Below, in pieces: positions 27,439 through 36,431 of a stretch of 64,000 nt of DNA. Origin of the DNA: an uncultured Acidimicrobiales bacterium (GTDB lineage: Bacteria > Actinomycetota > Acidimicrobiia > Acidimicrobiales > Bin134). The position numbers and the translations under genes are program-made. Location of the stretch: assembly GCA_951813555.1 (NCBI GenBank), contig OX638344.1, positions 434,001 through 498,000 on the forward strand. The letters run 5' to 3'. Within the stretch, counting starts at the first letter, position 1; the number at the start of each line of letters is the position of its first letter. The notes under the pieces are model-generated. The model made no database searches. It was not told the origin of the DNA and worked only from the letters and a program-made list of their open reading frames with translations.

Positions 27439-28683
27439 ATGAGCTCGCGCCGGGATCTACTGGTGGTGGGTGGCGGTCCTGCGGGAGCAGCCACCGCCTT
27501 CTGGGCTGCCAAACACGGTCTCGACGTGGTGGTGGTGGAGCGCAAGCAGTTCCCCCGCGACAAGACCTGCGGTGATGGGCTCACCCCGCGGGCGGTCAAG
27601 TCGCTCAATGACATGGGGCTAGGAGAAGAACTGACCCGCTATCACCGCTACGGGGGCCTGCGGGCGGTGGCCCACCGGCGGACGATGGAGTTGGCCTGGC
27701 CCCAGCACCCGGTGTTTCCCGACTACGGCTATGTGGTGCGGCGGCGGGAGCTCGACCAATTTGTGGCCGACCGTGCGGTGGCTGCCGGGGCTGAACTGCT
27801 CCTCGGTACCGAAGCCACTCGTCCGATTCTGGTCAACGGGCTATTGGACGGCGCGGAGGTTGCGGATAAGGCCACCGGTGGCACCTGTCAGATCCAGGCC
27901 CGCTATGTGGTGGTGGCCGACGGAGCCAACTCCCGGTTCGGGCGGGCTCTGGGAACAGCCCGCGACCGGGGCTACCCCCAGGGCATGGCCATCCGCACCT
28001 ACTTCGAGAGCCCGCTTCACGACACTCCGTGGATCGAGAGCGCCTTGGACATGCGGGACCGAAACGGAAACTCGCTACCCGGATACGGCTGGATCTTCCC
28101 GTTGGGCGATGGGTGCGTGAACGTGGGCGTCGGGCTGTTGTCCACGTTCCGCGATTACACCTCGGTGAACACCTCTCATTTGATGCGGGAATTCGCGGCC
28201 ACGCTGCCCGCCTACTGGGAGATCGACCCCAACCGCCCGTTGATAGAGCCAGTGGGAGGGCGTCTGCCTATGGCCGGGTCGGTGAACCCCAAAGTGGGGC
28301 CGAACTATCTGGTAGCAGGAGACGCGGCCGGATCAGTGAACCCGTTCAACGGCGAGGGGATCGACTACGCCTACGAGACCGGGAAGATGGCTGCCGATTT
28401 GGTGGCCGAGGCGATAGCCACTGGAGACGGCGGGGCGATCTGGCGGTACCCGGCGCTGCTGGAGGAGAATTACGGGACTTACTTCCGGGTGGCCCGGCTT
28501 TTCGCCCGACTGATCGGCAAACCAGCGCTTCTGCGAGAACTCACCCGGATCGGGATGCAGTCGCGCCCGGCCATGGAGTGGGCTCTGCGGATCATGGCCA
28601 ACCTTATGGACACCGACCACCCCGGCCCAGCCGAGTACATCTACAAGGCCGCGGCGAGGGCCTCAATGGCGGCATCGCCATAA
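27439..28683 (+). CDS. Geranylgeranyl-reductase-family flavoprotein (menaquinone reductase MenJ-like)
   Basis: This 414-residue FAD protein has VVGGGPAGAATAFWAAKHG at the N-terminus, FPRDKTCGDGLTPRAV next, and the second FAD motif VAGDAAGSVNPFNGEGIDYA near residue 295. This is the GGR family, which saturates isoprenoid double bonds. In mycobacteria the member MenJ reduces the menaquinone side chain. Its position beside respiratory genes that use menaquinone supports that role, but lipid-chain reductases look alike. The start is ATG 27439; a TTG six bases upstream is also open. It converges on hemL. Confidence 0.75.
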   Translation: MSSRRDLLVVGGGPAGAATAFWAAKHGLDVVVVERKQFPRDKTCGDGLTPRAVKSLNDMGLGEELTRYHRYGGLRAVAHRRTMELAWPQHPVFPDYGYVVRRRELDQFVADRAVAAGAELLLGTEATRPILVNGLLDGAEVADKATGGTCQIQARYVVVADGANSRFGRALGTARDRGYPQGMAIRTYFESPLHDTPWIESALDMRDRNGNSLPGYGWIFPLGDGCVNVGVGLLSTFRDYTSVNTSHLMREFAATLPAYWEIDPNRPLIEPVGGRLPMAGSVNPKVGPNYLVAGDAAGSVNPFNGEGIDYAYETGKMAADLVAEAIATGDGGAIWRYPALLEENYGTYFRVARLFARLIGKPALLRELTRIGMQSRPAMEWALRIMANLMDTDHPGPAEYIYKAAARASMAASP

Positions 28684-28688
28684 GCCGG

Positions 28689-29942
28689 CTACTTCCGCAA
28701 AGCCGCCGCGAAGGCCTCCACCGTGGTGTCGATGTGGTCGTCAGTGTGGGCCAAGCTGGGGAACAGAGCCTCATAGGGTCCGGGAGCGAATGCCACGCCA
28801 GCCTCGAGGAGGGAGTGGAACACCCGGGGATAGACCCCGTTTTCGGCAGCGGCCTTGGCCTGGTCGAAATCGGTTGGTGTCTCATCGCAGAAGAACACCC
28901 CCAGTAGTGACCCCACTCGGGGCACGGTCACGGCAGCACCAGATGCCGCGGCCACTGCGGTCATGCCGTCGGCCAGTCGGGCCGCCGTGTTGGTGAGGCT
29001 GCGGTAGGCGTCAGGGGTGAGCTGCTCCAGGGTGGCCAATCCGGCCGCGGTGGCCAGCGGGTTCCCCGACAGCGTTCCGGCCTGGTAGACCCCGCCTAGC
29101 GGGGCCAGGTGCTCCATGAAGTCGGCCCGTCCGCCGAACACGCCGATGGGCAGCCCGCCACCCACCACCTTGCCGAAGCACCACAGGTCGGGAGTGACGC
29201 CGAACCACTGAGTTGCCCCACCGGGAGCCAGGCGGAAGCCGGTGATCACCTCGTCGAACACCAGCAGAGCGCCAGCCTGGTCGCAGGCCGCCCGCAGCCC
29301 CCCCAGAAATCCGGGAACCGGAGCCACCACCCCCATGTTGGCCGCCACCGGCTCCACCACTACTGCGGCCACTTGGTTGTCCACCGCGGGGATCTGGTTG
29401 TAAGGGGCCACCACGGTGTCGGCCACCGCACCGGGAGTAACCCCGGCTGAGTCGGCTAATCCCTGGTTGGCCACCCCGCTCCCCCCGGCGGCCAGCAGGC
29501 CGTCGCTGTGGCCGTGGTAGCAGCCGGCGAACTTGATGATCTTGTTGCGGCCGGTAGCCCCCCGAGCCAGGCGGATGGCGGCCATTGCCGCCTCGGTGCC
29601 GCTGGAGGTCAGCCGGGTCCAGGCCATTCCGGGTACCCGTTCGCACAGCATCTCGGCCAGCAGCACCTCGCGCTCGGTGGGCGCCCCGTAGCTGGTGCCG
29701 TCATCAGCAGCTTTGGCCACCGCCGCGGTCACCGCCGGATGAGCATGGCCCAAGATCCCAGGTCCGTAGCTCTGCACATAGTCGATGTAGCGGCGCCCCT
29801 CCACGTCCCACACATAAGGCCCCTCAGCTCGGGCCACGAAGTACGGGGTCCCCCCCACTGACCGGAACGACCGCACCGGCGAGTTCACCCCACCGGGAAT
29901 GACCCGCTTAGCCCGTTCGAACAAGCCCTGGTTTGTGACCAT
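28689..29942 (-). CDS. hemL: Glutamate-1-semialdehyde 2,1-aminomutase
   Basis: HemL makes 5-aminolevulinate from glutamate-1-semialdehyde using PLP. The 417-residue protein has the class-III aminotransferase features LLVFDEVITGFRLAPGGAT, holding the PLP-pyridine Asp, and FGKVVGGGLPIGVFGG with the Schiff-base Lys. Start IPGGVNSPVRSFRSVGGTP is typical of HemL. It ends the tetrapyrrole run, with 57 bp between it and cobA-hemD. Confidence 0.95.
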   Translation of the reverse strand: MVTNQGLFERAKRVIPGGVNSPVRSFRSVGGTPYFVARAEGPYVWDVEGRRYIDYVQSYGPGILGHAHPAVTAAVAKAADDGTSYGAPTEREVLLAEMLCERVPGMAWTRLTSSGTEAAMAAIRLARGATGRNKIIKFAGCYHGHSDGLLAAGGSGVANQGLADSAGVTPGAVADTVVAPYNQIPAVDNQVAAVVVEPVAANMGVVAPVPGFLGGLRAACDQAGALLVFDEVITGFRLAPGGATQWFGVTPDLWCFGKVVGGGLPIGVFGGRADFMEHLAPLGGVYQAGTLSGNPLATAAGLATLEQLTPDAYRSLTNTAARLADGMTAVAAASGAAVTVPRVGSLLGVFFCDETPTDFDQAKAAAENGVYPRVFHSLLEAGVAFAPGPYEALFPSLAHTDDHIDTTVEAFAAALRK

Positions 29943-29999
29943 GCCTGCGATCCTAAGGTTCTTGCCCGGTTTCGGTGTCAGCGGAGAAGGTGGGACATC

Positions 30000-31463
30000 T
30001 CAGCGGGCGAAGAAGTCTTCGAGGGCGGCGATCAAGCCGTTGACGGTGTGGTCGGTGGCCTCCACTGCCACCTCTAGGCCGTGGCTGCGGGCGGTGGCGG
30101 ATGTGACAGGGCCGATGGTGGCTACCACCTCGGGCACCGCGTCGGTGCCGTAGGTGTCTGTGAAGTTGATGACGGTGGACGACGAGGTGAAGGTGATGAC
30201 TTCGGCTTCGGCCAGCAGGGCCGCGGCGTCGGGGTCGGGGGATGGGGCCACCGTTCGGTAGGCGGGAACCACGTCGACATCCCAGCCGGCGGCGGCAAGG
30301 CCATCAGGCAGCACATCGCGGGCGGTTTCGGCCCGGGGGATGAGCACCCGGCCTGGGCCGTCGGGGCCAACCTCATTGGACAGAGTCTCTAGGAGGGATT
30401 CGGCTACGTATTGTTCGGGGACCAGGTCGGCGATCACGTTGCGCTCGGCCAACGCGGCGGCGGTGCCTGGGCCGATGGCGGCCACCCGCACTCCCCCGAG
30501 GCTGCGGGCGTCGTGCAGGTGCTCGAAGAACCGGGCCACTCCAGTCGGTGAAGTGAATACCACCCAGTCGTAGCGGCCGACGTCGGCCGCGGTTCGGGCC
30601 AGGCGATCAGGGTCTTCGGGGGGCTGAAAGGCGATGGCCGGGAGCTCAATGGCCTCCGCGCCTCGACGGCGGAGATCGGCGGCCATCGCGGCGGCTTGGG
30701 GTTGAGCCCGGGTCACCACCATGCGACGGCCGAACAGGGGCCGGTTCTCGAACCAGGCCAGATCAGCCGCAGCCACTTCGCCGATCACAATGGTGGCCGG
30801 CGGTTGGGGATCTAAATCGGCCAGGGTGGCCAGGGTGGCCCGCAGCGTGCGCTGGTTGGGGCGAGTACCCCATTGCACCGCGGCCACTGGCGTGTCAGAG
30901 GCCAGGCCCGCAGCAATGAGCCGGTCGCAGATGGTGCGACAGCGGGCCGCGCCCATGAGCACCACCACCGTGCCGCCCAGGGCGGCAACCGCCTCCCAGT
31001 TGACCGATCCCTCCCCCTTGGCCGGGTCTTCGTGACCGGTAACCACGGTAAACGAGGTGGAGGAATACCGCATGGTCACGGGAATGCCGGCATAGGCGGG
31101 CACAGCCACCGCCGAGGTGATGCCGGGGACCACCTCAAAGGCGACCCCGGCAGCAGCCAACGCGGCGGCTTCTTCGCCGCCTCGGGCAAACACAAAGGGG
31201 TCGCCGCCTTTGAGACGTACGACCTGCTGGCCGGCCTGGCCCCGCGCCACGAGCAGGGCGTTGATGTCCCATTGGGAGGTTCGGGGTCCGCCGGGCTGTT
31301 TGCCTACTGAGATGTGCTCGGCATCGGCCGGAGCCAAATCGAGCAGGGAGGTCACCGACAAACGGTCGTAGACCACCACATCTGCACCGGCCAGCACTTC
31401 GGCTCCCCTCAGGGTCAACAAAGAGGGATCGCCCGGACCGGCACCAACCAGATACACGGTCAT
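30000..31463 (-). CDS. Fused uroporphyrinogen-III methyltransferase and synthase (CobA-HemD)
   Basis: In this 487-residue two-domain protein, residues 1-240 are a SAM-dependent uroporphyrinogen-III C-methyltransferase (VYLVGAGPGDPSLLTLRG, RLKGGDPFVFARGGEEA), which makes precorrin-2. Residues 245-487 resemble uroporphyrinogen-III synthase (FGRRMVVTRAQPQAAAMA, YDWVVFTSPTGVARFF). The fusion joins ring closure to the first branch step toward sirohaem or cobalamin, a layout known in Actinobacteria and Firmicutes. The start overlaps hemC by 4 nt. Confidence 0.93.
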   Translation of the reverse strand: MTVYLVGAGPGDPSLLTLRGAEVLAGADVVVYDRLSVTSLLDLAPADAEHISVGKQPGGPRTSQWDINALLVARGQAGQQVVRLKGGDPFVFARGGEEAAALAAAGVAFEVVPGITSAVAVPAYAGIPVTMRYSSTSFTVVTGHEDPAKGEGSVNWEAVAALGGTVVVLMGAARCRTICDRLIAAGLASDTPVAAVQWGTRPNQRTLRATLATLADLDPQPPATIVIGEVAAADLAWFENRPLFGRRMVVTRAQPQAAAMAADLRRRGAEAIELPAIAFQPPEDPDRLARTAADVGRYDWVVFTSPTGVARFFEHLHDARSLGGVRVAAIGPGTAAALAERNVIADLVPEQYVAESLLETLSNEVGPDGPGRVLIPRAETARDVLPDGLAAAGWDVDVVPAYRTVAPSPDPDAAALLAEAEVITFTSSSTVINFTDTYGTDAVPEVVATIGPVTSATARSHGLEVAVEATDHTVNGLIAALEDFFAR

Positions 31464-32320
31464 CGGGCCACCGCTTGCAACAGTTGGCGGGCCAAATCCT
31501 GGCCCAGGGCCTCCCCATCATCTCCATCGCCGGCCACGGCATGGCAGCGGCCGCTGGGTCCGTCGGCCAGCACCGCCCGCATGACCAGCGTGTCGCCCTG
31601 GATGTGGGCGTGGGCCCCGGCGGGCAGCGTGCAGTCACCGCCCAAAGTGGCCAAAAAGGCCCGCTCGGCATCCACGACGCGACGGGAAAGCAGATCTTGG
31701 ATGGCAGCCAGCAAGGAGCGGACCCGCTGGTCGTCTTCTCGGCACTCCACCGCCAGAGCCCCTTGGCCGACTTGAGGGACCATGACCTCGCAGCCCAGCA
31801 CGTCGATAACCGGCGGGTCTTCCCCTAAGCGGTCCAACGCGGCCTTGGCCATCACTACCGCGTCGAAGTCGGCGGCCTTGGCCAGACGGGTGCCGATGTT
31901 GCCCCGAAGCTCGGCGAACCTCACATCGGGACGAAGCTCTCTCAGTTGGACCCGACGTCGGGCCGAACCGGTGGCCACCAAAGCGCCCTGGGGAAGATCA
32001 GACAAACGGCAGCCCACCAGCACGTCTCGTGGATCGGCCCGGGTGGGCACCGCGGCCAGCACCAGGCCCTCGGGGGTGGCCGCGGGCAGATCCTTGGCCG
32101 AATGCACCGCCAGATCGGCTCGGCCGTCGAGCACTGCGGCCTGCACCTCCTTGACGAACACCCCTTTGCCGCCAATGGCCGAGATCGGCTGTTCAGCCAT
32201 ACGGTCGCCTGACGTGGTGACCAGCACAGGTTGGACGTCGGCGGCGCGGCCCAGCAGTTCGGCGATGTGGGCGGTTTGCCACTGGGCCAAGGCGCTGCCT
32301 CGAGTGGCGGCGCGCAGCAT
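31460..32320 (-). CDS. hemC: Hydroxymethylbilane synthase (porphobilinogen deaminase)
   Basis: HemC polymerises four porphobilinogens on a dipyrromethane cofactor. The 286-residue protein starts MLRAATRGSALAQWQTAHIA and has ISAIGGKGVFVKEVQAAVL, SAKDLPAATPEGL with the catalytic Asp, and SARRRVQLRELRPDV. The cofactor-binding Cys of HemC appears as GGDCTLPAGAHAH near residue 231; family proteins have GGC at this site, so GGDCTLP deserves an alignment check. Eleven bp separate it from hemA. Confidence 0.93.
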   Translation of the reverse strand: MLRAATRGSALAQWQTAHIAELLGRAADVQPVLVTTSGDRMAEQPISAIGGKGVFVKEVQAAVLDGRADLAVHSAKDLPAATPEGLVLAAVPTRADPRDVLVGCRLSDLPQGALVATGSARRRVQLRELRPDVRFAELRGNIGTRLAKAADFDAVVMAKAALDRLGEDPPVIDVLGCEVMVPQVGQGALAVECREDDQRVRSLLAAIQDLLSRRVVDAERAFLATLGGDCTLPAGAHAHIQGDTLVMRAVLADGPSGRCHAVAGDGDDGEALGQDLARQLLQAVAR

Positions 32321-32330
32321 GGGGTTGATT

Positions 32331-33581
32331 CTAGAGATCGAACAGATCCCGGAGTGCTTCGGCCAGTCGGTCGCCCCGCGGCGATCCGGCTGCGTCCTTC
32401 AGCCTCACGGTGGGCTCGTGCAAGAGCTTGCCCACCAGCCCCCGAGTGGCAGCCTCCACCGCCTGCTGCTCGGCTGGGGACAGCCCAGCAGTATGGCGAT
32501 CGAGCTCCTCTTTGCGCAGAATCTCGGCCCGAGTCCGGAATGCCGCAATCAGCGGTGCCGCCTCTCGAGCCGAGCTGTAGTCCAGGTAGCGGTTCAATTC
32601 GTCGTCGATGATGCTCCGCACTCGCTCCAATTCAGCCCGGCGCTCGCGCAAGCCGCGATCGGCGAAAGCCCGCAGGTCGTCCATATCCAGCAGCGTCACC
32701 CCGTCTAGCTCGCCGGCGGCGGGATCCACGTCGCGGGGTACGGCAACGTCAACGATCAACAGAGGGCGATTGCCCCGCTGGGCCATGATCCCGGCCACAT
32801 CGCAATGCTCCAGAATAAGCGAAGAGGCGCCGGTGGAGGTCAAGAGGACATCCACGACAACCAACTCAGCGGCCATCTCGTCGAGACCCACGGCCCGGCC
32901 CCCAATGCGCTGAGCCAGTTCCTCAGCCCGACCCGTGGTGCGATTGGCCACGACAACCTCGGCCGCCTCGCTCTTCGCCAGACTGGCGGCCATACCCTCG
33001 CCCATGTCACCGGCACCGAGCACCATCAGATGACGGCCGTTCAACCCGTCCAACCGTTCTGCGGCCAGGGCCACCGCGGCGTGGGAAACCGAGGTGATGT
33101 GGTGGGAGATGCCGGTCTCGGAACGGGCCCGCTTGCCCACCTCTACTGCGTAGCGGAAGAGGGTATTGAGCGTGGTACCGCATGTGCCCTCTAGCCGGGC
33201 CGTCTCCCAAGCGCTCTTGACCTGCCCTTGGATTTCGTGCTCGCCGAGCACCGCGGAGTCCAAACCGCAGGCCACCGAGAACAAGTGCGACACGGCATCG
33301 GCCTCATAGTGGGCGTAGAGCGCGTCGCTGAACTGCTCGGGGGGAATATGGGCGGTCTCGGACAGGAAATCCCGCGCATTCTGGAACGCCCCGTGGAAGG
33401 TCTCGGCAAAGACGTATACCTCGATGCGGTTGCAGGTCGACAGCACCACCGCCTCGGAAACATGTTCGCGGCCGATGAGGTCAGTTAGAGCCTTGGGCAA
33501 ACTGGACTCATCAATTGTCATCCGCTCCAAAAGGCCGAGCGGTGCTGATCGGTGGTTGAGACCTATCGCGAGTACAGACAC
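32331..33581 (-). CDS. hemA: Glutamyl-tRNA reductase
   Basis: HemA commits glutamyl-tRNA to tetrapyrrole synthesis. The 416-residue protein has GLNHRSAPLGLLERMTI, the catalytic Cys in VVLSTCNRIEVYVFAE (about residue 50), GEHEIQGQVKSAWETA, and an NADPH fold with VLGAGDMGEGMAASL. It is the first biosynthetic gene in the tetrapyrrole block after the sirohaem gene, and 19 bp separate the two. This is the C5 pathway, consistent with hemL. Confidence 0.95.
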   Translation of the reverse strand: MSVLAIGLNHRSAPLGLLERMTIDESSLPKALTDLIGREHVSEAVVLSTCNRIEVYVFAETFHGAFQNARDFLSETAHIPPEQFSDALYAHYEADAVSHLFSVACGLDSAVLGEHEIQGQVKSAWETARLEGTCGTTLNTLFRYAVEVGKRARSETGISHHITSVSHAAVALAAERLDGLNGRHLMVLGAGDMGEGMAASLAKSEAAEVVVANRTTGRAEELAQRIGGRAVGLDEMAAELVVVDVLLTSTGASSLILEHCDVAGIMAQRGNRPLLIVDVAVPRDVDPAAGELDGVTLLDMDDLRAFADRGLRERRAELERVRSIIDDELNRYLDYSSAREAAPLIAAFRTRAEILRKEELDRHTAGLSPAEQQAVEAATRGLVGKLLHEPTVRLKDAAGSPRGDRLAEALRDLFDL

Positions 33582-33600
33582 TGGTTAGCCAGACTTTCGC

Positions 33601-34236
33601 CTACATCAGGGTGTTGTCGACCAGGCGGTCGATCTTTGCTTGCGCTTGTCCGGTTTCGCCGGAGCGGATCAACTCCAGCATCCCCGAATCCAATACATCT
33701 TGCCAAGCCAGGCCCTCGGTGTGCATCCCCGCAGCCTGAATCCGCTCTCTCGCCTCGCTGAGCAGGCACAACAGGGTCTCGTATTCGGGTCCGATCTCGT
33801 TTTCGAGCCTCTGGCGGAGCCAGCGTGACAATGCCGGACTGTGGCCGCCGGTGGAGCAGGTCACCATCAGCGGTCCCCGGCGCAGTCTGCTGGGCAGGGT
33901 GAAGGAGCAATGATCGGGATCATCGGCGCTGTTCACCCACACTCCGGCCGACTCGCCGTCGCGGTATATCTCGGCGTTGACCTCTTCCCGGCCGGTGGCC
34001 GCCACCACCAGCCGATAACCCGCGACATCGCCGGAGCGGTAGGTGCGGCGCTGCACGGAGACGCCGGGGCGGGCGTCCAGTTCGGGAACCACATCGGGGG
34101 CGATCACGTCCACCAACGCCCCGGCTTCCAACAGGCCTTCAGCCTTGGCCAAGGCCACTTTTCCACCGCCCACCACCAGGCAGCGGTGGCCGGCAACCCG
34201 CAAGTTCACCGGGTAGAGGGTCTCCTCGATGGGCAT
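33601..34236 (-). CDS. Precorrin-2 dehydrogenase (sirohaem synthase N-terminal type)
   Basis: This 211-residue protein has the NAD-binding start YPVNLRVAGHRCLVVGGGKVALAKAEGLLEAGA, then VNSADDPDHCSFTLPS and RGPLMVTCSTGGHSPALSRWLR, the signature of the Met8p/CysG N-terminal family. It oxidises precorrin-2 to sirohydrochlorin and may also insert iron. Together with the CobA domain of the fused gene it gives a route to sirohaem. The start is ATG 34236; a TTG at 34242 is also open. It lies 13 bp downstream of a very small membrane-peptide gene. Confidence 0.9.
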   Translation of the reverse strand: MPIEETLYPVNLRVAGHRCLVVGGGKVALAKAEGLLEAGALVDVIAPDVVPELDARPGVSVQRRTYRSGDVAGYRLVVAATGREEVNAEIYRDGESAGVWVNSADDPDHCSFTLPSRLRRGPLMVTCSTGGHSPALSRWLRQRLENEIGPEYETLLCLLSEARERIQAAGMHTEGLAWQDVLDSGMLELIRSGETGQAQAKIDRLVDNTLM

Positions 34237-34249
34237 GGCCAACGGCAGA

Positions 34250-34339
34250 TCAGCGAGCCAGCACGAACAGCTGGATGACCGCGGCGATGAGGATCGCCGA
34301 CAATAGGATGGAGATCGCGATTGTGGTTCCTGGTCTCAT
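34250..34339 (-). CDS. 29-residue single-span membrane peptide
   Basis: A 29-codon ORF starts at an ATG that overlaps the stop of the upstream SAM hydrolase gene as ATGA and ends 13 bp before the next gene. The product begins MRPGTTIAIS, then has a hydrophobic run of about 18 residues (ILLSAILIAAVIQLFVLA), and ends in Arg. It would span the membrane once. It is too short for ordinary gene callers. The tight overlap and a clean hydrophobic helix argue that it is translated; no homologue is recalled. Confidence 0.6.
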   Translation of the reverse strand: MRPGTTIAISILLSAILIAAVIQLFVLAR

Positions 34340-35199
34340 TCCAGTGCCTCTGATGGTCTGGGTTGCAGTTGGACCGGGGTGGCCGAAGCAGATCCGCCGG
34401 ACTCGACGGTGATGGCGTCTCCCTCCACGCAATTCAACTCCATTGCGGCTGAACCCCGGTACGCGGCAACGGCTACCAAGCCGTAGGAGTCTACCAGCAC
34501 TCCGAGATCGCTACTGCCCACATCGCTGAAACAGCTGACCCGGCGGGCGTTGCGTCCCACATCGCCCGCGGTGAGCCGCAACTCATCGCCCAGCCGTTCG
34601 ATGTCAGAGGGATCGAGATTGAGCTGCAAGTTGCCGTATCGGTCGATCCACAACACCTCGGCGAACACCCGTTCGCCGTCGACTCGGCTGACCGGCACGA
34701 CCCCGGGTGTGAGGGAATGCACCGGGATCGACGTCCCCACATCAACGAGGTCGGCACCTTGGCACAGATGGGCGGCCACCGGAGCAAACACATCGCGGCC
34801 GGCGAACGTGGGGCCGAGAGAAGCCAGGTGGTAGTGCTCGGCGGTGAGCTCGACTGCTCGAGACGCCCCGCCAACCATGGCCACGGCCGGGGCCAGCAGG
34901 CCGTTGTCGGGACCGATCAGCACCGAGGTGCCATCACCCACCTCTACCGCCACCGCTCGCCGATTGCCGCCCACGCCTGGGTCGACCACGGCCAGCACAA
35001 CGCCGGGCATCAGGTACTGGGCGCTGCGAGCCAAGGCCAGACCCCCGGCCCGGACATCGTGGGGCGAGATGTCGTGGGTGATGTCCACTACCACAACCTC
35101 GGGAGCCACCGAACGGATGACCGACTTCACCACCCCGACGAACTCATCGGCCAGCCCGTAGTCAGAGAGGAACGAGATGGTGTCGTAGCGCAGCGTCAT
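34336..35199 (-). CDS. SAM hydrolase (S-adenosylmethionine hydroxide adenosyltransferase family)
   Basis: The 287-residue protein has ISFLSDYGLADEFVGVVKS, VVDITHDISPHDVRAGG, AVVDPGVGGNRRAVAVE, IGPDNGLLAP, and WIDRYGNLQLNL. This is the DUF62 family, which includes fluorinase and chlorinase. Members without the halide-loop insertion usually split SAM into adenosine and methionine. Nothing here suggests a halogenase, but fine discrimination needs alignment. It is the first gene of a run that leads into the tetrapyrrole genes. Confidence 0.88.
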   Translation of the reverse strand: MTLRYDTISFLSDYGLADEFVGVVKSVIRSVAPEVVVVDITHDISPHDVRAGGLALARSAQYLMPGVVLAVVDPGVGGNRRAVAVEVGDGTSVLIGPDNGLLAPAVAMVGGASRAVELTAEHYHLASLGPTFAGRDVFAPVAAHLCQGADLVDVGTSIPVHSLTPGVVPVSRVDGERVFAEVLWIDRYGNLQLNLDPSDIERLGDELRLTAGDVGRNARRVSCFSDVGSSDLGVLVDSYGLVAVAAYRGSAAMELNCVEGDAITVESGGSASATPVQLQPRPSEALE

Positions 35200-35236
35200 C
35201 GCTTGCCAAGCGCTGCGGAGAGACTTGTAGGCAGTG

Positions 35237-35431
35237 TCAGCCTGCCTGGGTGTAGCGACTGGCCAAGTAGCGGTCGACGTCGCCTTCGCGCAATCGGTAC
35301 GACTTGCCGATCCTCACAGCAGGTAAGTCTCGGGCTTTGATTAGTCGATATACCGTCATCGTTGAGACTCTCATGAGGGCAGCAACTTCTGCCACGGTCA
35401 TGAGTCTTTCCCGCCCTTCTGGCTTCGCCAT
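35237..35431 (-). CDS. Excisionase-like HTH protein adjacent to proC
   Basis: The start is the ATG at 35431 (MAKPEGRERLMTVAEVA); a longer frame reaches 35467. The 64-residue protein is a single HTH_17/MerR-like domain with TVAEVAALMRVSTMTVYRLI and a wing IGKSYRLREGDVDRYL. The mycobacterial protein Rv0500A, which also sits beside proC, has nearly the same core (MRVSTMTVYRLI). The conserved location suggests an old actinobacterial gene rather than a phage excisionase. Targets are unknown. Confidence 0.85.
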   Translation of the reverse strand: MAKPEGRERLMTVAEVAALMRVSTMTVYRLIKARDLPAVRIGKSYRLREGDVDRYLASRYTQAG

Positions 35432-35520
35432 GCCAACACACCCCTCACTCCGCTGTGCGCCGCTCACCTTATGCGGCGTTGCCAGTCGAGTGCCACCCCG
35501 CTCGGCAAGTGGGGAAGAGA

Positions 35521-36315
35521 TCAGGGTTTCCCCAGTTCACGACTCCGTTCGGTGGCAGCGCGTACCGCAGCGACGAATGCGCCCGCGGCCCCGCGGGCTT
35601 CCAACTCGGCGATACCCCGGGCGGTGGTCCCGCCCGGGGAGGTCACCGCGGCCCGCAGATCGGCGGGAAGCTCGCCTGACTCAACCAGCAGTCGGGCCGC
35701 CCCCAAAATGGTCTGGCGGGTGAGGGCATCGGCCATCTCGGAAGGCAGGCCTACCTCAACCCCTGCGGCCATCAAGCTCTCCGCCAGCCAGAACACATAG
35801 GCCGGGCCCGAACCTGATAGCCCGGTGACCGCATCCAGCATCGGCTCATCACATACGACCACTGTGCCTACCGCCTCGAGAATGCCGGTGGCCCATATCA
35901 GATCATCATCGGTGGCGTGACTGCCCGCCGCGATTGCCGCCGCGCCCGCGCCCACGAGCGCCGGCGTGTTGGGCATGGCCCTGATGACTCGGGCCCCATC
36001 ATCCAGAACAGCTTGGAGAACCTCGGTGGTGATGCCGGCCGCGATGCTGAGCACGCGGCCAACCGCGGCCGCACGGAGCCGGGCGCCAGCCGCAGCGGCA
36101 TCGTCGGGTTTAACCGCCAGCACAGCATCAGCCCGTTCGACGGGGTGCTCGGCCACCACTACGTCGGGGAACCGGTTGGTCAGCTCGGCTCGCCGATCTG
36201 AGATCTTCTCCACAACGGCCAGCTCGCCGGCCTGGGCCCATCCACCGGCCAGCAGACCGCCGAGCAGGGCCTCACCCATGCGGCCCCCGCCAATCAGTTG
36301 CAGTCGAATTGCCAC
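35521..36315 (-). CDS. proC: Pyrroline-5-carboxylate reductase
   Basis: ProC performs the last step of proline synthesis with NAD(P)H. The 264-residue protein has the dinucleotide fold LIGGGRMGEALLGGLLAGG, AVKPDDAAAAG, RAMPNTPALVGAGAAAI, and the C-terminal signature VTGLSGSGPAYVFWLAESL followed by VTSPGGTTARGIAELE. The length is normal. A candidate promoter and a 12-bp hairpin lie in the leader upstream. Confidence 0.95.
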   Translation of the reverse strand: MAIRLQLIGGGRMGEALLGGLLAGGWAQAGELAVVEKISDRRAELTNRFPDVVVAEHPVERADAVLAVKPDDAAAAGARLRAAAVGRVLSIAAGITTEVLQAVLDDGARVIRAMPNTPALVGAGAAAIAAGSHATDDDLIWATGILEAVGTVVVCDEPMLDAVTGLSGSGPAYVFWLAESLMAAGVEVGLPSEMADALTRQTILGAARLLVESGELPADLRAAVTSPGGTTARGIAELEARGAAGAFVAAVRAATERSRELGKP

Positions 36316-36373
36316 CTCACTGCTATAGCAGACTGCTAGGGCAGGCGGGTGGCTTCTCTAGCGGGCGAAGATG

Positions 36374-36415
36374 CTGGCCGGTGGGAGGACTTCCCCGATC
36401 CCGCCCACCGGCCAG
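36374..36415 (-). other. 12-bp inverted repeat in the proC leader or ybjN-like 3' region
   Basis: CTGGCCGGTGGG at 36374-36385 pairs perfectly with CCCACCGGCCAG at 36404-36415, leaving an 18-base loop. No T-run follows on either strand, so a standard intrinsic terminator is not supported. Being between the candidate promoter and proC, it could act as a leader structure. Confidence 0.45.
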
Positions 36416-36431
36416 GAGCATTACGCAGAGA

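Noticed and set aside
34336..35199. Halogenase (fluorinase/chlorinase) role for the SAM-cleaving enzyme
   Set aside because: No halide-loop insertion was apparent and the neighbours do not suggest organohalogen synthesis.
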